Shown piece after piece: positions 33,846 through 43,260 of a DNA stretch of 64,000 nucleotides. The stretch's first letter is position 1. Each line of letters starts with the position of its first letter. Under the pieces are notes generated by a model. That model made no database searches and was not told where the DNA came from. It saw only the letters and a list, made by a program, of their open reading frames with translations. The stretch covers positions 1 to 64,000 of the forward strand of contig NZ_WJPO01000011.1 of NCBI RefSeq assembly GCF_009649175.1, in the 5' to 3' direction. The stretch is from Rhodovulum strictum. GTDB lineage: Bacteria > Pseudomonadota > Alphaproteobacteria > Rhodobacterales > Rhodobacteraceae. The position numbers and the translations under genes are program-made.

Positions 33846-36704
33846 ATGGCCGATCTGAAACGCATCGAGGTGCGCGGCGCGCGCGAGCACAATCTCAGGA
33901 ATATCGACGTCGACATTCCCCGCGACGCGCTGGTGGTCATCACCGGGCTGTCGGGCTCGGGCAAGTCCAGCCTTGCCTTCGACACGATTTATGCCGAGGG
34001 CCAGCGGCGCTATGTCGAAAGCCTGTCGGCCTATGCGCGGCAGTTCCTCGACATGATGGAAAAGCCCGATGTGGACCATATCAGCGGGTTGAGCCCCGCG
34101 ATTTCCATCGAGCAGAAGACCACCTCGAAGAACCCGCGCTCGACGGTCGGCACCGTTACCGAAATCTACGATTACCTGCGGCTGCTGTTCGCCCGAGCGG
34201 GCACGCCCTATTCGCCCGCCACCGGCCTGCCGATCGAGGCGCAGCAGGTGCAGGACATGGTCGACCGCATCGTGGCGATGGAGGAGGGCACCCGCGCCTA
34301 TCTGCTGGCCCCCGTCGTGCGCGACCGAAAGGGGGAATACCGCAAGGAATTCATCGAGCTGCGCAAGCAGGGCTTCCAGCGGGTCAAGGTCAACGGCACC
34401 TTCCACGAACTGGACGATCCGCCCACGCTCGACAAGAAGTTCCGCCATGACATCGACGTGGTGGTGGACCGGATCGTGGTGAAACCGGGACTTGAGACGC
34501 GGCTGGCCGACAGTCTGCGCACGGCGCTGGATCTGGCCGACGGGATCGCGGTGCTGGAAACCGCGCCAACCGAGGGCGAGCCCGAGCGGATCACATTCTC
34601 CGAGAAATTCGCCTGTCCCGTCTCGGGCTTCACCATCCCCGAGATCGAGCCGCGGCTGTTTTCCTTCAACGCCCCCTATGGCGCCTGTCCCGATTGCGAC
34701 GGGCTGGGGGTTGAGCTGTTCTTTGACGAACGCCTCGTGGTGCCCGATGCCGCGCTGACCGTCTGGGACGGGGCCATCGCGCCCTGGCGCAAGGGCAAGT
34801 CGCCCTATTTCCGCCAGACCATCGAAGCCATTGCGCGCCACTACGGTTTCGACAAGGACACGCCCTGGAAACACCTGCCCGAGCCGGTCAAGGCGGTGTT
34901 TCTGCATGGTTCGGGCGAGGAGGAAATCCCGTTCCGCTATGACGAGGGCGGGCGAATCTATCAGGTGACGCGGCCCTTCGAGGGCGTGATCCCCAACATG
35001 GAACGGCGCTACCGCGAGACCGACAGCGCCTGGATCCGCGAGGAGTTCGAGCGCTATCAGAACAACCGTTCCTGCCATACCTGCGGCGGGCACCGGCTGA
35101 AGCCCGAGGCGCTGGCGATCCGGATCGGCGGGCTGCATGTCGGCGAAGTGGTGCAGATGTCGATCCGCGAGGCGCTGGCCTGGGTCGAGCGTGTGCCCGA
35201 CAGCCTGAGCCGGCAGAAGAACGAGATCGCCCGCGCGATCCTCAAGGAAATCCGCGAGCGGCTGGGGTTCCTGAACAATGTGGGCCTCGATTACCTGACG
35301 CTGTCGCGCAATGCGGGCACGCTGTCGGGCGGCGAAAGCCAGCGCATCCGGCTGGCTAGCCAGATCGGATCGGGGCTGACGGGGGTGCTTTATGTGCTGG
35401 ACGAGCCGTCCATCGGGCTGCACCAGCGCGACAACGGGCGGCTTCTGACCACGCTCAAGAACCTGCGCGACCAGGGCAATTCGGTGCTGGTGGTCGAACA
35501 TGACGAGGAGGCGATCCGCGAGGCCGATTTCGTGCTCGACCTCGGTCCCGGTGCGGGCGTGCATGGTGGCATGATCGTGTCGCAGGGCACCCCGGCCGAG
35601 ATCATGGCCGATCCGGCCTCGGTCACGGGGCAATACCTGTCGGGCGCGCGCGAGATCGCGGTGCCCGCCACCCGGCGGCAGGGCAACGGCAAGAAGATCA
35701 CCGTGGTCAAGGCGACCGGCAACAACCTGCGCGAGGTGACGGTGGATTTCCCCCTGGGCATGTTCGTCTGCGTGACCGGCGTGTCTGGCGGGGGCAAGTC
35801 GACGCTGACCATCGAGACGCTGTTCAAGACGGCCAGCATGCGGCTGAACGGCGCCCGCCAGACGCCCGCCCCCTGCGAGACGATCAAGGGGCTGGAACAT
35901 CTGGACAAGGTGATCGACATCGACCAGCGGCCCATCGGCCGCACGCCGCGGTCAAATCCCGCGACCTATACCGGCGCCTTCACGCCGATCCGCGACTGGT
36001 TCGCGGGCCTGCCCGAGGCCAAGGCGCGCGGCTACAAGCCGGGGCGGTTCAGCTTCAACGTCAAGGGCGGGCGCTGCGAGGCCTGTCAGGGCGATGGCGT
36101 CATCAAGATCGAGATGCACTTCCTGCCCGATGTCTATGTGACCTGCGAAACCTGCCATGGCGCCCGCTACAATCGCGAAACCCTCGAAATCCGCTTCAAG
36201 GGCAAGAGTATAGCCGACGTTCTTGATATGACGGTGGAGGATGCGCAGGCGTTCTTCAAGGCCGTGCCCGCGATCCGCGAAAAGATGGATGCGCTGGTCC
36301 GGGTGGGGCTGGGCTATATCAAGGTGGGCCAGCAGGCCACGACCCTTTCGGGCGGCGAGGCGCAGCGGGTCAAGCTGTCCAAGGAACTGTCCAAGCGGGC
36401 GACGGGCAGGACGCTCTATATCCTGGACGAACCGACCACGGGGCTGCATTTCGAGGATGTGCGCAAATTGCTGGAAGTGCTGCACGAACTGGTCGAACAG
36501 GGCAATTCGGTCGTGGTGATCGAGCATAATCTGGATGTCATCAAGACCGCTGACTGGATCATCGACATCGGCCCAGAGGGCGGCGATGGCGGCGGGCGGA
36601 TCGTGGCCGAGGGCACGCCCGAACAGGTGGCCGAGGTGGCGGCCAGCCATACCGGGCATTACCTCAAGGACATGCTGAAACCCCGCAATCTGGCCGCGGA
36701 ATAG
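33846..36704 (+). CDS. uvrA: Excinuclease ABC subunit A (UvrA)
   Basis: The protein has 952 residues, standard for UvrA, starting [20 protein letters not shown]. Two ABC ATPase modules are visible: Walker [15 protein letters not shown] near residue 35 and [14 protein letters not shown] near 645, with the signatures [12 protein letters not shown] and [12 protein letters not shown]. Zinc modules include CPDCDG, CHTCGG and the central CEACQGDG with CETCHG. UvrA2 scans DNA with UvrB for bulky lesions in nucleotide excision repair. A LexA box upstream predicts SOS induction. The patatin-like gene follows by four bases. Confidence 0.98.
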   Translation: MADLKRIEVRGAREHNLRNIDVDIPRDALVVITGLSGSGKSSLAFDTIYAEGQRRYVESLSAYARQFLDMMEKPDVDHISGLSPAISIEQKTTSKNPRSTVGTVTEIYDYLRLLFARAGTPYSPATGLPIEAQQVQDMVDRIVAMEEGTRAYLLAPVVRDRKGEYRKEFIELRKQGFQRVKVNGTFHELDDPPTLDKKFRHDIDVVVDRIVVKPGLETRLADSLRTALDLADGIAVLETAPTEGEPERITFSEKFACPVSGFTIPEIEPRLFSFNAPYGACPDCDGLGVELFFDERLVVPDAALTVWDGAIAPWRKGKSPYFRQTIEAIARHYGFDKDTPWKHLPEPVKAVFLHGSGEEEIPFRYDEGGRIYQVTRPFEGVIPNMERRYRETDSAWIREEFERYQNNRSCHTCGGHRLKPEALAIRIGGLHVGEVVQMSIREALAWVERVPDSLSRQKNEIARAILKEIRERLGFLNNVGLDYLTLSRNAGTLSGGESQRIRLASQIGSGLTGVLYVLDEPSIGLHQRDNGRLLTTLKNLRDQGNSVLVVEHDEEAIREADFVLDLGPGAGVHGGMIVSQGTPAEIMADPASVTGQYLSGAREIAVPATRRQGNGKKITVVKATGNNLREVTVDFPLGMFVCVTGVSGGGKSTLTIETLFKTASMRLNGARQTPAPCETIKGLEHLDKVIDIDQRPIGRTPRSNPATYTGAFTPIRDWFAGLPEAKARGYKPGRFSFNVKGGRCEACQGDGVIKIEMHFLPDVYVTCETCHGARYNRETLEIRFKGKSIADVLDMTVEDAQAFFKAVPAIREKMDALVRVGLGYIKVGQQATTLSGGEAQRVKLSKELSKRATGRTLYILDEPTTGLHFEDVRKLLEVLHELVEQGNSVVVIEHNLDVIKTADWIIDIGPEGGDGGGRIVAEGTPEQVAEVAASHTGHYLKDMLKPRNLAAE

Positions 36705-36708
36705 CGCG

Positions 36709-37602
36709 ATGGTCCGGGGCCGGATCGGGGTGGCGCTGGGCTCGGGCGGGGCGCGGGGCTGGTGCCATATCGGCGTGCTGCGCGGACTGGATGCGCTGGG
36801 GCTGGCGCCCGATGTCGTTGCGGGTTGTTCGATGGGGGCGCTGGTGGGCGCGGCCTATGCGGCGGGTCGGCTCGACGCGCTGGAGGAATGGACGCGCGGC
36901 ATGACGCGCACCCGGCTGGTGAGCATGCTCGATGTCAGCCTGATCAGCGGCGGGCTGGTCGAAGGGCGCCAGATTGCCCGCGTGCTGAAGGATCTGGGCC
37001 TGCCCGAACGGATCGAGGATCTGGACCGCCCCTTTGCCGCGATTGCCACCGACATGGAAACGGGGCGCGAGATCTGGCTGACAGAGGGCGATCTGGGGGC
37101 GGCGGTGCGCGCCTCGGCCGCCCTGCCGGGGGTCATCAGCCCCTATCACCACGAGGGGCGTTGGCTGCTGGACGGGGGCCTGACAAATCCGGTTCCGGTC
37201 TCGGCCGCCCGCGCGCTGGGGGCCGAGATCATCATCGCGGTCAATCCCAATGGCAAGCGGTTCGGCCAGATCTGGCAGGCCGCGCCGCCCGAGGATGGCC
37301 CCTGGTCGGCGATTGCCGAGGCGCTGCCCGAGGGGATGCGCAAGCAACTGTCCTGGCTGATGCCCGACGATCCGGGGCCGCGGCCGCCGAACTATGTCGA
37401 TGTCGTCTCGACCGCGATCGACGTGATGACCGAGCAGATCCGGCGCAGCCGTCTGGCGGGCGAACCGCCGCATGCGCTGTTGAGCGCGCATCTGGCGCAT
37501 GTCTCGGTGCTGGACCTGCACCGCGCCCCCGAAGCGATCGAGGAAGGCCGCCGCCTGGTCGAGCGCCATGCCGACATGCTGGGCGAGTTGCGGCAAGGGT
37601 AA
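36709..37602 (+). CDS. Patatin-like phospholipase (RssA-type)
   Basis: The protein has 297 residues. The patatin hallmarks are the oxyanion loop GSGGARG near residue 13, nucleophile GCSMG near 41 (G-x-S-x-G) and DGGLTNPVPV near 156 with the dyad Asp. No signal peptide is seen, so the enzyme is cytoplasmic or peripheral. It is likely co-transcribed with uvrA (four-base gap), although no functional link is obvious. The substrate (phospholipid or other acyl ester) cannot be told from sequence. Confidence 0.88.
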   Translation: MVRGRIGVALGSGGARGWCHIGVLRGLDALGLAPDVVAGCSMGALVGAAYAAGRLDALEEWTRGMTRTRLVSMLDVSLISGGLVEGRQIARVLKDLGLPERIEDLDRPFAAIATDMETGREIWLTEGDLGAAVRASAALPGVISPYHHEGRWLLDGGLTNPVPVSAARALGAEIIIAVNPNGKRFGQIWQAAPPEDGPWSAIAEALPEGMRKQLSWLMPDDPGPRPPNYVDVVSTAIDVMTEQIRRSRLAGEPPHALLSAHLAHVSVLDLHRAPEAIEEGRRLVERHADMLGELRQG

Positions 37603-37653
37603 CGATCCCGGGCCGCGACGACCCGGGCGCGTGTGGTCACGGAAAAACAGCTT

Positions 37654-37687
37654 CGCCCGGACCAAAGGCGGGGCTTCGGTCCGGGCG
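37654..37687 (+). terminator. Hairpin downstream of the patatin gene
   Basis: A perfect 10-bp inverted repeat (CGCCCGGACC / GGTCCGGGCG, 14-base loop) lies 52 bases after the patatin stop. No clear U-run follows, so it is a probable but not classical terminator. Confidence 0.45.
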
Positions 37688-37702
37688 GGCAATCAATCTG
37701 AC

Positions 37703-37723
37703 AGGGCCGTGCCAGACGGCCCT
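37703..37723 (-). terminator. Hairpin downstream of the DUF2892 gene
   Basis: A perfect 8-bp stem (AGGGCCGT / ACGGCCCT, 5-base loop) starts ten bases after the DUF2892 stop on the minus strand. The minus-strand tail is only weakly T-rich. Confidence 0.45.
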
Positions 37724-37733
37724 GATCCCGGCC

Positions 37734-37928
37734 TCAGCCTTTCGGGCAGGTGTTCACGCCGATCAGGTTGTAGAGCGGGCAGGTGGACATCAGCCCGGTC
37801 GCCAGCGGCACGATGCCGATCAGCCAGAGGATGCTGGCATCGGGACGAACGAAATACATGGCGATCAGCGCAAGGCCGGCCACGATGCGGGCGATACGGT
37901 CGATGCCGCCGACATTCTTCTTGAGCAT
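37734..37928 (-). CDS. Small DUF2892 (YgaP-like) inner-membrane protein
   Basis: The protein has 64 residues from MLKKNVGGIDRIARIVAG, the typical DUF2892 start. Two helices follow (LALIAMYF region and LWLIGIVPLATGLM), and the end is CPLYNLIGVNTC. In other bacteria this domain is fused to or encoded next to rhodanese domains and is thought to handle sulfur species at the membrane. Here the neighbours are a Crp/Fnr regulator (upstream, same strand) and, 4 kb away, a rhodanese. A longer in-frame start exists but lies in the intergenic palindrome region. Confidence 0.85.
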   Translation of the reverse strand: MLKKNVGGIDRIARIVAGLALIAMYFVRPDASILWLIGIVPLATGLMSTCPLYNLIGVNTCPKG

Positions 37929-38016
37929 GGGTCTTCTCCGATGGTGTGGAATGGGTCTTCGCCCGAATCCCCCGGGCGTTGTCTTCCCACCATGGCGCAA
38001 CCGCCCGGCCGGGTCT

Positions 38017-38029
38017 GTGACTGTGTCAC
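38017..38029. promoter_or_regulatory. GTGAC-TGT-GTCAC palindrome upstream of the DUF2892 gene
   Basis: A perfect 5-bp inverted repeat with a 3-base centre overlaps the stop codon of the crp-like gene, about 90 bases before the DUF2892 start. It resembles a Crp/Fnr-type site (TGTGA-N5-TCACC) with one base missing from the spacer. Binding by the adjacent regulator is a guess. Confidence 0.4.
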
Positions 38030-38685
38030 CCGGCCCCGTCGGTTGCCGCGACCCGGGCCAGGGCCTCGGCATCCTCGATCGTCACCAGCCCGCGATCAAG
38101 CCGCACCATCCCGCCCCGGGCCAGCACGTCAAGCCTGCGCGAGACGACCTCGCGCGCGGTGCCGATGCGGGTGGCCAGTTCCTGATGGGTGGCGCGCACG
38201 GCACCGTCTTCGGCCGAGGCCAGCAATTCGGCCGCCAGGCGGCTTTCGACACGCTGAAAGGCGACCCGTTCCAGAAGCGCCATGATCGCCTGAAGCCGGG
38301 TCGCGAAGGCGCCGAAGACGAAGCGGCGGAAGACCGGCGAGCTGTCCATCAGCGACAGAAAGCTTTCGCGCGGGATCAGCACCGCCTCGCAATCGGTGAC
38401 GGTGATCGCCTCGCCGGTGTAATCCTCGCCGCCCAGAAGGCCGAGGGTGGATTGAACGCAGGATTGGCCCGGTTCGATGGCGTAAAGCAGGATCTCGCGG
38501 CCGGTCGGGCCAACCAGATACACCTCGACCCGGCCGCCCAGAAGGATGGTAAAGCCGCGCGCCGCCTCGCCGGGGCAGAACAGCACCTTGCCCTTGGGCA
38601 GGCGCAGCACGGGCAGGTTTTCAAGCCGGGCGGCGGTGCCCGGCTCGATCCCCTCCAGCCCCTCGGCGCGCGAAAGCCAGCTCAT
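38026..38685 (-). CDS. Crp/Fnr-family transcriptional regulator
   Basis: The protein has 219 residues from MSWLSRAEGLEG. The cyclic-nucleotide-binding-like beta roll (LPKGKVLFCPGEAARGFTIL, GRVEVYLVGPTGREILLYAI, PGQSCVQSTLGLL) is followed by a dimer helix and a C-terminal winged helix (THQELATRIGTAREVVSRRL). The Fnr-type N-terminal cysteine cluster is absent, so an oxygen-sensing Fe-S cluster is unlikely. The ATG overlaps the mmsB stop (ATGA), so it is translated from the valine operon mRNA. It may also control the downstream DUF2892 gene. Confidence 0.9.
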   Translation of the reverse strand: MSWLSRAEGLEGIEPGTAARLENLPVLRLPKGKVLFCPGEAARGFTILLGGRVEVYLVGPTGREILLYAIEPGQSCVQSTLGLLGGEDYTGEAITVTDCEAVLIPRESFLSLMDSSPVFRRFVFGAFATRLQAIMALLERVAFQRVESRLAAELLASAEDGAVRATHQELATRIGTAREVVSRRLDVLARGGMVRLDRGLVTIEDAEALARVAATDGAG

Positions 38686-39554
38686 GCCCGGCCGCGTTTC
38701 TCGAAGCGGGGCAGCATGGCCGAGAAATCCATGCCGCGGCCGTCCTCCTGTTCGACGAAGGCGGCGTAAAGCTCGGCCGCGCGCTGGCCCATGGGCGTGT
38801 CGGCATCGGCGGCCTCGGCGGCCTGCTGGGCAAGGCGCAGATCCTTGAGCATCAGTTCGGCGGCGAAACCGGGCTTGTAGTCGTTGTCGGCGGGGCTTTT
38901 CGGGCCGATGCCGGGGGCGGGGCAATAGGCGTTCATGGTCCAACTGTAGCCCGACGAGGTCGAGACCACATCGAACATCTTGCCGCGATCCAGCCCCAGC
39001 TTGTCGGCCAGCGCGAATGCTTCGCAGGTGGCGATCATGGTGACGCCGAGGATCATGTTGTTGCAGATCTTGGCCGCCTGGCCCGCACCCAAGGCGCCGC
39101 AATGCACCGCCTTCTGCCCCATCACGTCGAAAAGCGGGCGGACCTTGTCGAAGGCCGCTTCGCTGCCGCCCGCCATGAAGGTCAGCGTTCCGGCCGCGGC
39201 CCCGCCCACACCGCCCGAAACGGGCGCGTCCACCGCCATCTTGCCTGCGGCCTCGGCCTCGGCGGCGACGGCGCGGGCGCTTTCGACATCGACGGTCGAG
39301 CAATCCAGCAGCACTGCGCCTGCCTCCATCACGGCCAGCACCTCGGCGGCCACGGCGCGCAGGATGGCGCCGTTGGGCAACATGGTGATGACCACATCCT
39401 GCCCGCGCGCGGCCTCGGCGGCGCTGGCGGCCGGGGTGACGCCTTCGGGGCAGGGGGCGGCAAGGTCGAAGCCCGTCACCTGATGGCCCGCCTTTGCAAG
39501 GTTCGCCGCCATCGGCGCGCCCATATTGCCCAGTCCGATGAAGCCCACCTTCAT
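38682..39554 (-). CDS. mmsB: 3-hydroxyisobutyrate dehydrogenase
   Basis: The protein has 290 residues from MKVGFIGLGNMGAPMAANL, the NAD-binding signature of beta-hydroxyacid dehydrogenases. A longer frame is antisense-like and rejected. The substrate loop DAPVSGGVGGAAAGTL and the catalytic Lys in GAGQAAKICNNMILG near residue 170 are present. It oxidises 3-hydroxyisobutyrate to methylmalonate semialdehyde in valine breakdown. It overlaps the hydrolase gene upstream (ATGA) and the Crp/Fnr gene downstream (ATGA). MmsA, the next enzyme, is encoded at 43893-45392. Confidence 0.95.
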   Translation of the reverse strand: MKVGFIGLGNMGAPMAANLAKAGHQVTGFDLAAPCPEGVTPAASAAEAARGQDVVITMLPNGAILRAVAAEVLAVMEAGAVLLDCSTVDVESARAVAAEAEAAGKMAVDAPVSGGVGGAAAGTLTFMAGGSEAAFDKVRPLFDVMGQKAVHCGALGAGQAAKICNNMILGVTMIATCEAFALADKLGLDRGKMFDVVSTSSGYSWTMNAYCPAPGIGPKSPADNDYKPGFAAELMLKDLRLAQQAAEAADADTPMGQRAAELYAAFVEQEDGRGMDFSAMLPRFEKRGRA

Positions 39555-40597
39555 GTTCTGTCCTCCTCCAGGTTCAATTCGTCCGGCCCCAGCGGTGCCA
39601 GCATCGCCGCCACATCGGCCGCGGGGACCGAGTTCAGGTCGGCATGGCGCCAGTTCGGGTTTCTGTCCTTGTCGATGATTGCCGCGCGGATGCCTTCCAG
39701 GAAATCCGCATGTTCCGGCGCGCGATGGGTAAAGCGGTATTCCAGCGCCAGCGCCTCGCGAATGTCGTCGCAGCCCGCAAGGCGGTGCTGCATCTCGATG
39801 GTGCAGGCGACCGAAAGCGGGCTGCCCCGGCCAAGGCGGGCCAGCGTGTCGGCGGCAAACTCCGACCCGTCGGCTTGCAGCGCGGCGACGATCCCGGGCA
39901 GATCCGGCGCGGCGAACAGCCGGTCCACCAGCGGCTGAAGTCCGGGCAGATCGCCCGGCGGCGGGGGCAGCGCGGCGGCAAGGATGGCGTCGGGATTGCC
40001 GGTGGCGACAAGCTGGGCGATCAGGTCGGGCCAGTCGGCTTCGGCCACGAAATGATCGGCAAAGCCCGCAAGGATCGCGTCGGCCGGTCCCATCCGGCGG
40101 CCCGTTGCGCCCAGATAGGCCCCCAGCCGCCCCGGCGCGCTGGCCAGCAGCAGCGAACCACCCACATCGGGCACCAGACCGATGCCGCATTCGGGCATGG
40201 CGATCTGGCTGGTCTCGCCCACGATGCGGTGGCTGCCGTGACAGCCCACGCCGACGCCGCCGCCCATGGTGAAGCCCTGCATCAGGCTGACCACGGGTTT
40301 CGGGTAGCCCGAGACCTTGGCGTTCATCCGGTATTCGTCGCGCCAGAATTTCTGGCCATAGGCGTAGTCGCCCTGCCGGCCGGTTTCATACATCACCGCG
40401 ATGTCGCCGCCTGCGCAGAACGCCTTGTCGCCCTCGGCGTCGATCACGACCAGCGCCACGGCATCCTCGTGCCGCCAGGCGTCCAGCGCCTTTTCGATCT
40501 CAAGGCACATCGGATAGGTCAGCGCATTCAGCGCCTTGGGGCGGGTCAGCGTGATGCGGCCCGCGCGGCCCTCCTGCCGGATCGCGATCTCGCTCAT
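39551..40597 (-). CDS. 3-hydroxyisobutyryl-CoA hydrolase (enoyl-CoA hydratase family)
   Basis: The protein has 348 residues from MSEIAIRQEGRAG. Crotonase-fold features: RPKALNALTYPMCLEIE, the oxyanion segment FCAGGDI, GFTMGGGVGVGCHGSHRIV, and MPECGIGLVPDVGGS with the catalytic Glu. The long C-terminal part containing PEHADFLEGIRAAIIDKDRNP is specific to the 3-hydroxyisobutyryl-CoA hydrolase group. It frees 3-hydroxyisobutyrate for MmsB. Both ends overlap their neighbours by four bases, so the three valine genes are one operon. Confidence 0.92.
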   Translation of the reverse strand: MSEIAIRQEGRAGRITLTRPKALNALTYPMCLEIEKALDAWRHEDAVALVVIDAEGDKAFCAGGDIAVMYETGRQGDYAYGQKFWRDEYRMNAKVSGYPKPVVSLMQGFTMGGGVGVGCHGSHRIVGETSQIAMPECGIGLVPDVGGSLLLASAPGRLGAYLGATGRRMGPADAILAGFADHFVAEADWPDLIAQLVATGNPDAILAAALPPPPGDLPGLQPLVDRLFAAPDLPGIVAALQADGSEFAADTLARLGRGSPLSVACTIEMQHRLAGCDDIREALALEYRFTHRAPEHADFLEGIRAAIIDKDRNPNWRHADLNSVPAADVAAMLAPLGPDELNLEEDRT

Positions 40598-41739
40598 CCG
40601 CGGGCCTCGATCATCTGGCGGGCGACGATCAGGCGCATGATCTCGTTGGTGCCTTCGAGGATCTGGTGAACGCGCAGGTCGCGGACGATCTTCTCGATGC
40701 CGTAATCGGCCAGATAGCCGTAGCCGCCATGCAGTTGCAGGCATTGATCCGCCACGCGGCTGCCCGCTTCGGTGACGAATTTCTTGGCCATGGCGCAGAA
40801 TTTCGTGGCATCGGGCGCGCCCTGGTCAAGTTTCCATGCCGCCTGGCGCAGGAAGATGCGCGCGGCCTGCAACTCGATCTCGGCATCGGCCAGCCGGAAT
40901 TGCAGCGCCTGGAACCGGTCGATGGTCTGCCCGAACGCCTTGCGCTCGCCCATATAGGCAAGCGTGGCGTCAAGGGCGGCCTGTGCGGCGCCCAGCGAAC
41001 AGGCGGCGATGTTCAGCCGCCCGCCATCGAGCCCCATCATCGCGTAGCGGAACCCCTTGCCCTCCTCGCCCAGAAGGTTCGCGGCCGGGATCGCGCAGGC
41101 GTCAAGCTGCACCTGCCGTGTGGGTTGCGCGCGCCAGCCCATCTTGTCCTCGAGCCCGCCAAAGGACAGCCCCGGGGTGCCATCCTCGACATAGAAGGCG
41201 GAAATCCCCCGGGGCCCGTCCTCGCCCGTGCGGGCCATCACGATATAGCCATCCGAATAGCCGCCGCCCGAGATGAACGCCTTGGTGCCGGTCAGACTGA
41301 AGCCCTCGTTCGTGCGTTCGGCGCGGGTCTTGAGCGCGGCGGCGTCCGAGCCGGAACCGGGTTCGGTCAGGCAGTAGGACAGCACCTTTTCCATGGCAAG
41401 CGCCGGGGGCAGAATGCGGGCCTTCTGCTCGGCGCTGCCGAAGCTGTCGATCATCCGGGCGCACATGTTGTGGATCGACAGAAACGCCGCGACCGAGGGG
41501 CAGGCCATGCTCAGCGCCTCGAAGACCAGCGTCGCGTCCAGCCGCGTCAGCCCGGCGCCGCCCGACCCTTCGGAGACGTAAAGCCCGCCGAAGCCCAGTG
41601 CGCCCAGCTTGGGCCACAGATCGCGGGGGATCGTGCCCTCCTGCTCCCATGCGCGGGCATGGGGGGCGATTTCCTCGGCGCCGAAGGCGCGGGCCATGTC
41701 GAAGATCGCGACCTGCTCCTCGCTCAATGCGAATTCCAT
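40594..41739 (-). CDS. Isobutyryl-CoA dehydrogenase (acyl-CoA dehydrogenase)
   Basis: The protein has 381 residues with acyl-CoA dehydrogenase motifs: YCLTEPGSGSDAAALKT, GTKAFISGGGYSDGYIVMAR, RKAFGQTIDRFQALQFRLAD, QLHGGYGYLADYGIEK and the C-terminal ILEGTNEIMR with the catalytic Glu. The next two genes are hydroxyisobutyryl-CoA hydrolase and mmsB, which makes isobutyryl-CoA the likely substrate. It is the first gene of the operon and has a perfect palindrome 20 bases upstream. GGGGAGG serves as ribosome-binding site. Confidence 0.92.
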   Translation of the reverse strand: MEFALSEEQVAIFDMARAFGAEEIAPHARAWEQEGTIPRDLWPKLGALGFGGLYVSEGSGGAGLTRLDATLVFEALSMACPSVAAFLSIHNMCARMIDSFGSAEQKARILPPALAMEKVLSYCLTEPGSGSDAAALKTRAERTNEGFSLTGTKAFISGGGYSDGYIVMARTGEDGPRGISAFYVEDGTPGLSFGGLEDKMGWRAQPTRQVQLDACAIPAANLLGEEGKGFRYAMMGLDGGRLNIAACSLGAAQAALDATLAYMGERKAFGQTIDRFQALQFRLADAEIELQAARIFLRQAAWKLDQGAPDATKFCAMAKKFVTEAGSRVADQCLQLHGGYGYLADYGIEKIVRDLRVHQILEGTNEIMRLIVARQMIEARG

Positions 41740-41758
41740 TGTTCCTCCCCGGAATTAT

Positions 41759-41772
41759 TGAACGCGCGTTCA
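41759..41772. promoter_or_regulatory. Perfect palindrome TGAACGCGCGTTCA upstream of the valine operon
   Basis: A 14-bp perfect palindrome lies 20-33 bases before the acyl-CoA dehydrogenase ATG and just upstream of its ribosome-binding site. Its shape (TGAAC-N4-GTTCA) resembles TetR-type operators found before fatty-acid and branched-chain acyl-CoA genes. The regulator is not encoded next to it, apart from the Crp-like gene at the operon end. Confidence 0.6.
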
Positions 41773-41812
41773 TTTGACAGGCTGCCCGGCGCGAATGCAA
41801 GGGGGCCGGGCG

Positions 41813-42946
41813 TCACAGATCGGCGTTGTATTCCTCGATCAGGGCGCGGACAACGGCGGCCATCGCCTGATCTGCGGTCTTGCCCTCGGCCAGCGCGGCG
41901 GCATGGACCCGGCGCTGCCGGTCGGCCGAGGTGCCATCGGCGATCACGTCGCGCGCGGCCTGCACCTCGGCCCAGCAGCCCAGCGCTGCGGCATCGGGTT
42001 CGACCAGCGCGATCAGTTCGTCCAGCAGGTCGGGGAAGGGGACAAGTTCCTTGCGGCCGAAATCGATCAGCCCCTCGGTCACGCCATAGCGTTGCGCGCG
42101 CCAGCGGTTTTCGCCCACCAGGAACCGTTCATAGACCCGCCAGCGCTGGTTCTTTCCGGCCAGCCGCCACAGCATCCGGGCGATGCACTGGGTCAGCGCG
42201 GCGATGGACAGCGCATGTTCCAGCCGGGGCGAGACATCGCAGATCCGGGTTTCCAGCGTCGGGAACCGGGCCGAGGGGCGCAGATCCCACCAGATTTTCG
42301 TGGCGTCCTCGATCAGGCCCAGCCTGACCAGCGCGCCGACCGAGCGTTCGTAATCCGACCAGCTTTCGAACCGCGGCGGCAGGCCGGTGCGGGGCAGGTT
42401 GTCGAACACCGTCAGCCGGTACGAGGCCAGCCCCGTATTCACCCCCTTCCAGAACGGCGAGGAGGCCGACATCGCCAGAAGATGCGGCAGGAAATAGGAC
42501 ATCTGCGCCATCAGGTCGATCCGCTGGTCGGGATCGGGGATGCCGACATGGACATGCATCCCGCAGATCAGCATCCGCCGCGCCACGCCCGCCAGCGCGC
42601 GTTCCAGATCGTTGTAGCGCTGCTTGTCGGTGTGGTGCTGTTCCTGCCAGTCGGCGATGGGGTGGCAGGACACGGCGATGGGGGCCAGACCATGGGCGGC
42701 GGCCTGTTTCGCGACGGTGGCGCGCAACCGGCGCAGGTCTTCGCGCGCCTCGGGCACGGTGCGGCAGACGCGGGTGCCGACCTCGATCTGGCATTGCAGG
42801 AATTCGGGCGTCACCTGGCCGCCCAGCTCGGCGGCGCAGGACTCCATCAATGCCTTGGGTGCCTCGACAAGGGCGCAGGTCGCGGTATCGACGAGCAGGT
42901 ATTCCTCTTCGATGCCGATGCTGAAATCGGGGGAGGTGACGGTCAT
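41813..42946 (-). CDS. ybdK: YbdK-type carboxylate-amine ligase (glutamate-cysteine ligase 2 family)
   Basis: The protein has 377 residues from [20 protein letters not shown]. An alternative ATG eight codons upstream is possible. [63 protein letters not shown] and [13 protein letters not shown] are the signature blocks of the GCS2/YbdK family. Members have weak glutamate-cysteine ligase activity, and the physiological substrates are unclear. It is on its own, with short gaps on both sides. Confidence 0.9.
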   Translation of the reverse strand: MTVTSPDFSIGIEEEYLLVDTATCALVEAPKALMESCAAELGGQVTPEFLQCQIEVGTRVCRTVPEAREDLRRLRATVAKQAAAHGLAPIAVSCHPIADWQEQHHTDKQRYNDLERALAGVARRMLICGMHVHVGIPDPDQRIDLMAQMSYFLPHLLAMSASSPFWKGVNTGLASYRLTVFDNLPRTGLPPRFESWSDYERSVGALVRLGLIEDATKIWWDLRPSARFPTLETRICDVSPRLEHALSIAALTQCIARMLWRLAGKNQRWRVYERFLVGENRWRAQRYGVTEGLIDFGRKELVPFPDLLDELIALVEPDAAALGCWAEVQAARDVIADGTSADRQRRVHAAALAEGKTADQAMAAVVRALIEEYNADL

Positions 42947-43260
42947 CGAGCGGCCCTTCGGCGATGGCATGCCTGCGCATTGTCAGCAGGAAACATCCGG
43001 GGCGGCAAGCATTTCGCGTGGAGCAGGGGAAAAGGGCCGAAGCGATTCGTGAAGAACAACCAAGGGGCGACATCAGTCGGGGTGACATGCGGCTGCCGCG
43101 AAAGTTGCCGTGGCGTCAGCAGGAAACATGCGCGCGTCAGGGTCGAAAAGCGACATCCCCCGTCGGTTCCTTGTTTGAGATGACAGAGTATCGTCGTATT
43201 TCTGTCGTGATTGGAAGTGGCTCGCGAGGGGCGGTGCTGCGTTTATTTGAGGGGGAAGGC
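42947..43260. other. 314-bp intergenic region with a 15-bp direct repeat
   Basis: The stretch between ybdK and the VPLPA-CTERM gene has no convincing gene. A perfect 15-bp direct repeat (GTCAGCAGGAAACAT) lies at 42982-42996 and 43115-43129, 133 bp apart. An AT-rich patch around 43170-43215 and a GAGGGGGAAGG ribosome-binding site just before 43261 indicate the promoter and leader of the VPLPA gene. A reading frame runs through from 42964 but would bury the signal peptide. Confidence 0.6.

Noticed and set aside
42964-43260. N-terminal extension of the VPLPA-CTERM protein
   Set aside because: It would place the signal peptide 99 residues inside the protein; the region instead holds a ribosome-binding site and repeats.
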